Source: Paenibacillus baekrokdamisoli
GTDB taxonomy: Bacteria; Bacillota; Bacilli; Paenibacillales; Paenibacillaceae
Assembly: GCF_003945345.1 (NCBI RefSeq)
Contig: NZ_AP019308.1
Location: 1,984,001-2,048,000 of the forward strand
Direction of reading: 5' to 3'
Length of the DNA stretch: 64,000 nucleotides
The notes below the pieces were generated by a model. It had not been told where the DNA came from. It ran no database searches and was given only the letters and a program-made list of their open reading frames with translations. The first letter of the stretch is position 1. Every line of letters starts with the position of its first letter. A program made the position numbers and the translations under genes. Of this stretch, positions 50,768 through 58,425 are shown in pieces.

Positions 50768-52066
50768 TTGCAGAATGTTAAGGGAACCAATGATTATTTT
50801 GGCAAGGAACAGGCTCTTCGTAAGAAAGTGCAAAACACGCTTCAGGAGCTGTTCGAGCTGTATGATTTTGACGGGATGGATACTACGCTGCTGAACGAAC
50901 TGGAATTGATGACATCCAAATATGCGGGTGGCGATGAAATCGTAAAAGAAATGTACCAGCTAAAGGATCAGGGGCAGCGGAATCTTGCACTTCGCTATGA
51001 TCTTACGATCCCCTTCGCCAAGGTAATCGCATTAAACCCCGGCCTACCGTTTCCTTATAAGCGGTACGAGATTGGCAAAGTATTCCGAGACGGTCCAACT
51101 AAGCGTGGGCGTCTGCGTGAATTTGTGCAATGTGATGTGGATGTGGTCGGGATTGCTGGACCAGCAGCTGAGGCTGAATTGATGCAGCTGGCTGCTGACG
51201 TTTTCGGTAAGCTGGATATTCCGATTGTGCTGAAGTGGAATAATCGACGTTTTCTGGGAGAAGTATTAGAGGCGCTCGGGGTACCACACTTTGAGAAGCA
51301 ATCCGTCATGCTGACTCTTGATAAAATCGCCAAAGTCAGCTCAGATGGCATACGAGCTGAGCTTATCGACAAAGGGCTGAATGCTGCTATTACAACTGCT
51401 ATTCTTGAGTTAATTGCGATACGTGATCTAACCTTTGACAAACTCACGGATAAATATGGATTGAAGGAAAGTGTCGGTGCTCAGGAAGTGCTTGCATTGC
51501 AGAATTTAATTACGTCCATCGGACTTGAGGACATTTGTCAATTTGACCCCTTCTTATCTCGCGGCCTGTCCTTCTATACGGGGACCGTCTATGAGATATT
51601 CGACGCCACTTACTCCTTTACTTCAAGCTTAGGAGGTGGTGGACGATACGATTCCATCATTGGTCAGCTTGTCAATAGAGACGATATCGAGTATCCAACA
51701 GTGGGTCTTTCATTCGGAATGGAATCCATTATGGCGATGCTCGAGAATCGTTCTACCGGGGTCCCACCCTCTCCCGTCGTAATTGTTCCCATTGGAGACA
51801 CCATTACAGCAGCGCTGCGAGCAGCCGCTCAGCTGCGTAATTGCGGTATTCGCACAAGTGTGGATTCTGGTGGGCGAAAGTTACGTAAATTACTTGCCTC
51901 TCTCTCGAGTAAAGGCATTCGGAATATTATCTTTATAGGCGAGGATGAACAAGCCAATGCTCAAGTACGATGGAAGGACATGACCCAGAAAACAGAAAAG
52001 GTCCTTACCATTCAAGAAGCCATTACTCTTATAACCGAACAATCACAGCTATTGAGGGAAGTTTGA
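50768..52066 (+). CDS. hisS: Histidyl-tRNA synthetase
   Basis: About 432 residues from the TTG at 50768, nine bases after AAAGGA, giving the usual N-terminus MQNVKGTNDYFG. This is a class II synthetase: motif 2 region RYEIGKVFRDGPTKRGRLREFVQCDVDVVG near 86-115, the histidine-binding GLSFYTGTVYEIF near 266, GGGGRYD near 288, and an anticodon-binding domain at the end (VVIVPIGDTITAALRAAAQLRNCGIRTSVD). It charges tRNA-His. The form resembles secondary HisRS copies; whether another hisS exists elsewhere cannot be seen. Control is by the upstream His leader, not a T-box. Confidence 0.92.
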   Translation: MQNVKGTNDYFGKEQALRKKVQNTLQELFELYDFDGMDTTLLNELELMTSKYAGGDEIVKEMYQLKDQGQRNLALRYDLTIPFAKVIALNPGLPFPYKRYEIGKVFRDGPTKRGRLREFVQCDVDVVGIAGPAAEAELMQLAADVFGKLDIPIVLKWNNRRFLGEVLEALGVPHFEKQSVMLTLDKIAKVSSDGIRAELIDKGLNAAITTAILELIAIRDLTFDKLTDKYGLKESVGAQEVLALQNLITSIGLEDICQFDPFLSRGLSFYTGTVYEIFDATYSFTSSLGGGGRYDSIIGQLVNRDDIEYPTVGLSFGMESIMAMLENRSTGVPPSPVVIVPIGDTITAALRAAAQLRNCGIRTSVDSGGRKLRKLLASLSSKGIRNIIFIGEDEQANAQVRWKDMTQKTEKVLTIQEAITLITEQSQLLREV

Positions 52067-52132
52067 TCCTTCCTATATGCTGAACTGAGCGTTTCGAGTA
52101 GACGATTTGGATCATTCTTCCATGCAAATAGA

Positions 52133-52150
52133 GTGCCCTAGGAAGGGCAC
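52133..52150 (+). terminator. Weak hairpin between hisS and the nitrilase gene
   Basis: GTGCCCT and AGGGCAC form a 7-bp stem with a 4-base loop. There is no T run on the plus strand, so termination is doubtful. Confidence 0.35.
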
Positions 52151-52189
52151 CCTACGACTTGGAGACAACGTCTATATTCCTAATCAATC

Positions 52190-53074
52190 TTAATCTCTCG
52201 AGACGGCTTCTTCCACTTCAATCTCATATTGAGCTTGACGTCGATCGTAAAAGGGGGAAACGATGCCATGCTTATGATTATCTCTTAGAAGATACAAGTT
52301 AATTTCAGCTATGACGATCATATCTTCATTCATTTCACCAGCTTGAACGATCCCGTCGGATGTAAAAGGAAAGTCGCATGGTGTGAATACACCCGCTTGA
52401 CAATAGCCTTGGTCTACCTGCGGACGTTCCTCAGTCAAAGTGCCTACGATACCGGCTAGCACGACAAAAAGCTGATTCTCAATAGCTCTTGCCTGAGCAC
52501 AATGTCGGACTCGATTATAGCCAAATTCATTGTCAGTATAGGATGGGCAAAGAATAACCTCCACGCCGTTCACAGCCGCCAATCTTCCAAGCTCCGGAAA
52601 TTCAATATCGTAGCATGTGAGCATCGCTATTCGTCCCCAAGGGGTCTCAATGACCTTCAGTCTTGCACCTTCCGTTAAGGCCCATCGATTCCTTTCCTCC
52701 GGCGTCAAATGCAGCTTGTTCTGTGTTTCTATTCGACCATTCGGGAAGAAAATAAATGCTTTATTGACGAATCCGGATCCTTCTCTACAAATATGAGTTC
52801 CTCCAAGAATAGTTACGTTCCATTCTCGGCTGCAGCGCTCAAAGAAATGCTTATAAGCTTTCGTTCGGTCAGCTAAATAGATGCAGGCTTCATCATGTGT
52901 CATAATCGGCTCAAGACTTAACAAATGCGCCGTCAAATATTCCGGAAAAACGATCAATTCAGCGCCGCGATCCACTGATTCCCGAATTTTATTTTCCAAT
53001 CGGGACCAGAATTGTTCCTCTGAATGTAAGGCTGATAATCCATATTGGATGGTGGCTATGGTTAGCTTATTCAT
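52190..53074 (-). CDS. Carbon-nitrogen hydrolase (nitrilase superfamily)
   Basis: About 294 residues. The catalytic triad is visible: Glu in ELIVFPEYLTAHL near 46, Lys in NKLHLTPEERNRW near 123, and Cys in RIAMLTCYDIEFPELGRLA near 155. The enzyme should cleave an amide or nitrile in the cytoplasm; the substrate is unknown. AGGAG lies before two adjacent ATG codons. It is 14 bases after the GNAT-nitrilase fusion gene, to which it is related along its whole length. Confidence 0.9.
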   Translation of the reverse strand: MNKLTIATIQYGLSALHSEEQFWSRLENKIRESVDRGAELIVFPEYLTAHLLSLEPIMTHDEACIYLADRTKAYKHFFERCSREWNVTILGGTHICREGSGFVNKAFIFFPNGRIETQNKLHLTPEERNRWALTEGARLKVIETPWGRIAMLTCYDIEFPELGRLAAVNGVEVILCPSYTDNEFGYNRVRHCAQARAIENQLFVVLAGIVGTLTEERPQVDQGYCQAGVFTPCDFPFTSDGIVQAGEMNEDMIVIAEINLYLLRDNHKHGIVSPFYDRRQAQYEIEVEEAVSRD

Positions 53075-53087
53075 CATGTCTCCTACT

Positions 53088-54626
53088 CTAGGAACGAATT
53101 TGCAGTGAATAGATATCCGTTCGACGGTCCCGGAATGTTAAAACATCCGTAGACTTCCGATGACGCTGCAGAATTTCCATATCCACTTCCGTCATAATGA
53201 CCGTTTCTGTGTTCTCGCTGCACTCTCCGGCAATTCCGTCTCTCGGGAATGAGAAATCTGCTGGTGTATACACACCGGACTGCGCATATTGGATATCCAC
53301 ATTATCAACGTGAGTTAGATTCCCCACCGTTCCTGCGGTAACCGTGAACACCTGGTTCTCGATCGCTCGTGCTTGCGCACAATATTTGACACGAAGAAAG
53401 GTCTGCCGATCCTCCGCGCAGAAGGGAACGAAAATAATTTGTGCTCCTTCTTCTGCGACAATGCGTGAAATCTCAGGATATTCAATATCACTGCTTAATT
53501 GAATCGAAATTTTGCCACAGTCTGTATCGAATACTTCCAGCTTGTAGCCACCATTGATTCCCCACCACTTGCGTTCGTTCGGGGAGATATGAAGCTTGTA
53601 TTGCTGCTCAATGGTTCCATCCCGGCGGAATAGATGTCCTACGTTATAAATCCTGTTGTTCTGCTCAACAAAGTGAGAGCCGCCAATTATATTCACATTG
53701 TACTTCACCGCTAATTCAGTGAAGAGCTCCACGTATTGAGTGGTATAGGTTGTTAATTTACGTACAGCTAAGCTAGGGGATCGTTCATCTAGAAAGGAGA
53801 GCAGCTGCATCGTAACATTTTCCGGAAATACCGCAAAATCAGACTTATAATCAGCTGATACATCCACATAATGCTCGCACTGCGTTGCGAATTCCTCGAA
53901 GGAATCAATCTTCTTCATCATATATTGGATCACACAAATTCGCACTGGAAAAGAAAGCTTATAATGTGTTTTGCTATTTCTCGGTTTGTACTCAATATTG
54001 TTCCATTCCAGCAAAGCGGCATAGTTCATGGAATCTTTATCATCAGATAAGTAATTCGTAATGATCCGTTTCAAAGTAAATCCATTCATCATTTGAAAGG
54101 TCAATACAGGATCATAAATATTTTGCTGCAGCACTTCCTCTGCATATTCACGTGGCGACATTTCATGATTATGCTTGTGATAGCCTGGGATACGTCCGCC
54201 AACAATGATACTTTTGAGGTTCAAATGCTCAGCTAGCCGCTTACGTGCTTCATATAGTCGTCTACCGATTTTCATACGCCGGAAGTCAGGGTGGACCATC
54301 ACTTCCATGCCATACAAGCTCTCTCCACGCGGATTATGATTGCGGATGAAGCCTTTATCTGTAATTTCTGAATACGTATGCTGTTCCAAGTAATCATCGA
54401 AATTAACGATCAAACTGGAGCAGGAGCCAATAATATCCCCATCTAGCTCGACACATATTTGACCTTCTGGAAATATGCGAACATGACTTTCCAACTGACT
54501 CAGTTTCCATGGGTCCATGTTAGGAAAACAAATATTTTGCAGTTTAATAATTTTCTCGAAGTCTTTTGGTTCAATGTTTCGAATGATCATTTTCTTCTCG
54601 AATTGTGAAAGTTGGTCGGTTGTCAT
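53088..54626 (-). CDS. GNAT acetyltransferase-nitrilase fusion, catalytic Cys replaced
   Basis: A 512-residue two-domain protein. Residues 12-215 are a GNAT domain with the acetyl-CoA-binding VMVHPDFRRMKIGRRLYEARKRL near 108-130. Residues 225-505 are a nitrilase-like domain: FAVFPENVTMQLLSF near 265 keeps the Glu and YKLHISPNERKWWG near 345 keeps the Lys, but the Cys position reads SIQLSSDIEYPEISRI, with Ser where the neighbouring gene has Cys. The architecture is that of B. subtilis YhcX. GAGGGG lies six bases before the ATG. The nitrilase half may be inactive, a scaffold, or work with the adjacent active nitrilase. Confidence 0.88.
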   Translation of the reverse strand: MTTDQLSQFEKKMIIRNIEPKDFEKIIKLQNICFPNMDPWKLSQLESHVRIFPEGQICVELDGDIIGSCSSLIVNFDDYLEQHTYSEITDKGFIRNHNPRGESLYGMEVMVHPDFRRMKIGRRLYEARKRLAEHLNLKSIIVGGRIPGYHKHNHEMSPREYAEEVLQQNIYDPVLTFQMMNGFTLKRIITNYLSDDKDSMNYAALLEWNNIEYKPRNSKTHYKLSFPVRICVIQYMMKKIDSFEEFATQCEHYVDVSADYKSDFAVFPENVTMQLLSFLDERSPSLAVRKLTTYTTQYVELFTELAVKYNVNIIGGSHFVEQNNRIYNVGHLFRRDGTIEQQYKLHISPNERKWWGINGGYKLEVFDTDCGKISIQLSSDIEYPEISRIVAEEGAQIIFVPFCAEDRQTFLRVKYCAQARAIENQVFTVTAGTVGNLTHVDNVDIQYAQSGVYTPADFSFPRDGIAGECSENTETVIMTEVDMEILQRHRKSTDVLTFRDRRTDIYSLQIRS

Positions 54627-54800
54627 AGAGACCCCTCTTTTTCATGTTTGTTCTCATTATACGTATGTACTTCGTAATCCGTATTAATGGACGGTAAATG
54701 GATTATTAAATTTTAGGCTTTCCCCTTAAAATACCCCCAATCTGCCAATAACAAACTTGTCTATTCAATCGTGCTAAATCTCTTTTAGAAGAAACAACAA

Positions 54801-54832
54801 AAAACAGACCTCCATGAATGAAGGTCTGTTCC
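54801..54832 (-). terminator. Terminator after the nitroreductase gene
   Basis: AACAGACCT and AGGTCTGTT form a stem; on the minus strand it is followed by a T-rich stretch (TTTTTTGTTGTT). Confidence 0.8.
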
Positions 54833-54845
54833 TTTAAAGCTTGAT

Positions 54846-55445
54846 TTATTTGATGATTTTAACTCTCTCATCGATTGACTTGAATTCTTTCTCACCAGCA
54901 GGAGCTGTTGGCTTACCAAATGGCATTTGGGCAACAAGCTGCCAGCTTTCTGGCAAGCTCCATTCACTCTTAACTTTCTCATCGATTAGAGGATTATAGT
55001 GCTGTAGGTTAGCGCCCAGACCTTCTGCTTCAAGAGCAGTCCAGATCACGAGTTGGAGCATCCCATTGCTGTGCTGTGCCCAAATTGGGAAACGATCTTG
55101 ATAAGTCGGAAGCGCTACTTGCAGCCCTTCAATAACACTTTGATCTTCAAAGAATAATACCGTTCCATAAGCGCCGCGGAATCCTGCCATACGCTGTGCT
55201 GTGGATTCAAATTGGTCTGCTGGTACAATAGCTTTCAGAATATCAGTTGCGATATCCCATAGTTTGTTATGCTGTTCGTTGAATAAGACGACAACTCTTG
55301 CACTCTGGGAGTTGAAGGAAGAAGGTGTATATTTGACAGCCTCCTTAACAATTTCGGAGACGCGATCCTCAGTGATCGGTAATTCTTTACCTAGTGCATA
55401 AATTGAACGACGATCACGTAATGCAGTGCTAAAATCTTTACTCAT
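54846..55445 (-). CDS. Nitroreductase-family protein
   Basis: A 199-residue nitroreductase fold protein: LRDRRSIYALGKELPITEDRVSEIVKEAVKYTPSSFNSQSARVVVL at the N-terminus with the FMN-binding RRS and SSFNSQ residues, and EAEGLGANLQHYNP near 140. It is the Gram-positive type related to fatty-acid-response and stress nitroreductases. It uses FMN and NAD(P)H; substrate unknown. It is transcribed alone. Confidence 0.87.
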   Translation of the reverse strand: MSKDFSTALRDRRSIYALGKELPITEDRVSEIVKEAVKYTPSSFNSQSARVVVLFNEQHNKLWDIATDILKAIVPADQFESTAQRMAGFRGAYGTVLFFEDQSVIEGLQVALPTYQDRFPIWAQHSNGMLQLVIWTALEAEGLGANLQHYNPLIDEKVKSEWSLPESWQLVAQMPFGKPTAPAGEKEFKSIDERVKIIK

Positions 55446-55761
55446 TTACATTCATCCTCTCATTTTCACTCATTCAATTGTAGTATTCGCAAAGTGTCGA
55501 AGACCGATTCTTGCCCAATACAAAATTCACTACACAAGCTTCAAGACTGTATAAAATGTATTAAGAACGAATCTCAATTTACTTACTTTATGTAATCAAG
55601 TTTAGTTTATATATATATAAGGAAGTCAAGTGTGCGATGATATATTTGTAACAAACTTAATAAATGATAAATCCAAGCCCCCGCTCCGAGATCGGCCGGG
55701 GGCTTGGATTTATTTCATTGTCGGTTTCAGCAAGATGCAGCGCCTACTGTAGTCCGTTATG
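55446..55761. other. Intergenic region with a terminator at 55669-55716
   Basis: ATAAATCCAAGCCCCC and GGGGGCTTGGATTTAT form a long perfect stem around CGAGATCGG, a strong terminator for the surface hydrolase genes on the minus strand. The rest is AT-rich and holds the nitroreductase promoter; no other gene is seen. Confidence 0.75.
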
Positions 55762-58425
55762 TCAGTTCGTCGATGAGGAACGATTTAATAGGTTGTAAAT
55801 GGCTTGTGCAACGTCCGCACGAGTGGCATATGCTGCCGGGTTAAATCGGTTGTTTCCAGTCCCTTTCATCAATCCCTCAACAAAGGCCGATTGGACGTAT
55901 TCCACTGCCCAAGCAGATATTTGATCACTATCTACAAATGGGTTATCTGCTTTTGTTCCCTCTCTCGCATCTTTGCCGTTCTTGTACTCGTATGCACGAA
56001 CCAGCATCACTGCCATTTCTTCGCGAGAAACTTTTTCGTCGGGACCGAACGTAGTTGCAGTCTTCCCTACAACAAGTTTTGCTTCATAGGCCGCATCTAC
56101 TGCATCTGCGTACCATTTCGATGAATCGACATCAGTAAATACGGATGGGTTCTTTGCCTTCAATCCAAACAATCGTGTGAGCATGGCTACAAATTCAGCA
56201 CGGGTTATTTCACCTTGCGGTAAAAAAGTTATATCCGTCAAACCGGTAATGACATGCTTGGCTGCCAATACCTTTAACGCATTGTTAACCCAATGGTTAC
56301 TAGGTACATCGTCAAATGTCTTGTTATATTCCATTACTGCATATTGGCTAAAGTGCTTCAACTGAACCGCTATCGTTTTTTGCTCCTTATTTACCGTCCC
56401 ACCGACGTAATCCCATTGGCCTGAAGCTTCATTATAATAATAGATGCCCAGCAGATCAGCATTCACACTTTCTCCGCTGTAATGAAGCTCAACTTCTATC
56501 GGTGTGTTGAATACATCCAAAGAATATTCTTTGCTATTGCGATCAACTACAGCGAGCTTAAACTGATAAACACCACTACCGGCTTTCACAGTCGTGTTCT
56601 TATCTCCTCCATTTTTCACCATGTCGGTTGTCGTTGTCGCATTCAACTTTTCAACTTTTAACACAATTTGATCCTCTTTGCCCGCTTCCCTTCCCAACAA
56701 AGCCGCTAGTTGTGTCAAAACATCGGAAGGAATCCCTATGGAAACGCCATCTGCTTTGATTTCAAGCTTGTTGTTACCCAACAATGCAGCGCTATTGATC
56801 GGTAAAAGCAATTCCTTGTTTCCTTTCTCCATCAGAATGGTAACTTTTCCAGTATGGGCCTGTTTCCAGATGCTATCATCCACGATCTGCCCGTGATGCA
56901 CCGCAGGTGTAGGATTATAGTTTCCATTATTCGGCGATGGAACCTCCGTGTTTCTTTTCACCTTCACATTAATAATTTGGAGTTCTTCTATATTACCTGC
57001 TTGATCCGTACTGCGATAACCGACCTCATATATCCCTTCACCGAAGGCAGGAATGGAACCATTGTAAGTGATCCAAACTCCGTTATTCACTCGGTATTCC
57101 GTTCTCGTCACGCCCGATAAATTGTCACTTGCAGCTAAGCTTAACGTTACATCCGATGTATACCATCCATTGCTCCCATTTGGTATAGTCGGACTTACAG
57201 ATGCCCCACTTATAGGTGCTGTCTTGTCAATCTTAACGATTGCCGTGTGTGGGTCTTCCCTATTACCTGCGTGGTCTAGGCTCCAATAAGTCAGAGTATG
57301 TTCGCCTTCGGCAGTTATCGTTACTGAAGTTCCTGTCTGCTCAGCAGCATGATCTACTTTATAGTAAGTGGCATTTATACCTGAGTCGTTGTCGGTTGCC
57401 TTCAGGGTTACTGTTACGTCTTTATTCACCCAATTCTTAGGTGCATCGTCTATTGTCGTTGGTGCTGTCGTATCAACCTGAATCGGGTTAACATCACCTG
57501 CAGCTGCTGTATACATGGCATCCATCAACGGCTGGGACGAACCATTATAGTCTAGTGATATTTCCCACATAAACACGCCTCCTGCTCCGCGCGTATCAAG
57601 GGCATAGTCTACTTTATCACCTATGGATGTTGCATCGTCGTAAGTAATGAATCCCGTTCCATTGTCTTTTCTTAAATAAGGCGCTGAAGAAGCGCTATCC
57701 CAGTATCGTGTCCATCCGTTGCCGATGAGCTTAGGGATATCTCTGTTGTAGTACACAGGTTCCACATTCGTACATAGGCCCCCGCAGCTATCATAGAGAT
57801 CCTCCGAGTTATTGAACTTCCATCCATAGCTTGGCACTCCAAGGTTAACCTTGGCAGCCGAGACACCGCGTGTTAGCAAAAGATAATCCATATACTCCTG
57901 GACACTATAGCCGGGATCCGGTTCTGTCCCCGGATAAAGTGCCGAGTTGTGACCGGGATGAGAGCTCCAAGGGCCATGCATATCATAGGCCATAAGATTA
58001 TAGAAGGTTATGGACGGATCAATTGCCGCATAATCCAGCCACTGACCCCAGTAATCAACTCCGCTGACCGCCATTGATGTACTCCAGCTTGGTGCCGGAG
58101 CGGCAGACGAATCGAATTTTGAGCGAATAGCTTGCATGAGCAAAGTATAATTCCTGCGATCCGCTGCATCCTGCGGGTACTCCCAATCGATATCGACCCC
58201 ATCATAACCATTGGTACGACAGAAAGACTCAATATTTGCAGCAAATGCAGTACGTAAGCCCGGGCTCGCTGCAATCACCCGAATAGTCTCACCGTTGATC
58301 CCTGCAATGACCTTGACCCCCGCTGCATGCGCACTGGTAATAAGATTCGGCTCAAGGTATTTATCGGGTACATTAAGGGTTCCATCCTCATTAACCTCCA
58401 GGAACGCATGAATAATATGAGTCAT
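55762..58425 (-). CDS. GH18 chitinase-like catalytic part with Ig-like and SLH domains
   Basis: An 887-residue frame that begins inside the GH18 barrel (MTHIIHAFLEVNEDGTLN is strand 2 of the fold). The catalytic motif GYDGVDIDWEYP at 73-84 carries Glu82. MAYDMHGPWSSHPGHNS near 146 and GGVFMWEISLDYNG near 283 complete the barrel. Two Ig-like/OmpL47-type repeats follow (TTIDDAPKNWVNKDVTVTLKATD and a second near 410). Three SLH domains end the protein (FDDVPSNHWVNNALKVLA near 700, FTDVDSSKWYADAVDAAYE, FVDSDQISAWAVEYVQSAF), binding it to the cell wall. There is no signal peptide and no first barrel strand: both are in the upstream ORF. The ATG overlaps the upstream stop as ATGA, so the two are either fused by -1 frameshifting, coupled, or the product of an indel. 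Confidence 0.88.
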   Translation of the reverse strand: MTHIIHAFLEVNEDGTLNVPDKYLEPNLITSAHAAGVKVIAGINGETIRVIAASPGLRTAFAANIESFCRTNGYDGVDIDWEYPQDAADRRNYTLLMQAIRSKFDSSAAPAPSWSTSMAVSGVDYWGQWLDYAAIDPSITFYNLMAYDMHGPWSSHPGHNSALYPGTEPDPGYSVQEYMDYLLLTRGVSAAKVNLGVPSYGWKFNNSEDLYDSCGGLCTNVEPVYYNRDIPKLIGNGWTRYWDSASSAPYLRKDNGTGFITYDDATSIGDKVDYALDTRGAGGVFMWEISLDYNGSSQPLMDAMYTAAAGDVNPIQVDTTAPTTIDDAPKNWVNKDVTVTLKATDNDSGINATYYKVDHAAEQTGTSVTITAEGEHTLTYWSLDHAGNREDPHTAIVKIDKTAPISGASVSPTIPNGSNGWYTSDVTLSLAASDNLSGVTRTEYRVNNGVWITYNGSIPAFGEGIYEVGYRSTDQAGNIEELQIINVKVKRNTEVPSPNNGNYNPTPAVHHGQIVDDSIWKQAHTGKVTILMEKGNKELLLPINSAALLGNNKLEIKADGVSIGIPSDVLTQLAALLGREAGKEDQIVLKVEKLNATTTTDMVKNGGDKNTTVKAGSGVYQFKLAVVDRNSKEYSLDVFNTPIEVELHYSGESVNADLLGIYYYNEASGQWDYVGGTVNKEQKTIAVQLKHFSQYAVMEYNKTFDDVPSNHWVNNALKVLAAKHVITGLTDITFLPQGEITRAEFVAMLTRLFGLKAKNPSVFTDVDSSKWYADAVDAAYEAKLVVGKTATTFGPDEKVSREEMAVMLVRAYEYKNGKDAREGTKADNPFVDSDQISAWAVEYVQSAFVEGLMKGTGNNRFNPAAYATRADVAQAIYNLLNRSSSTN

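Noticed and set aside
50560..50770. A T-box leader before hisS.
   Set aside because: No T-box consensus or specifier stem is visible; the leader is short and contains a translated His peptide.
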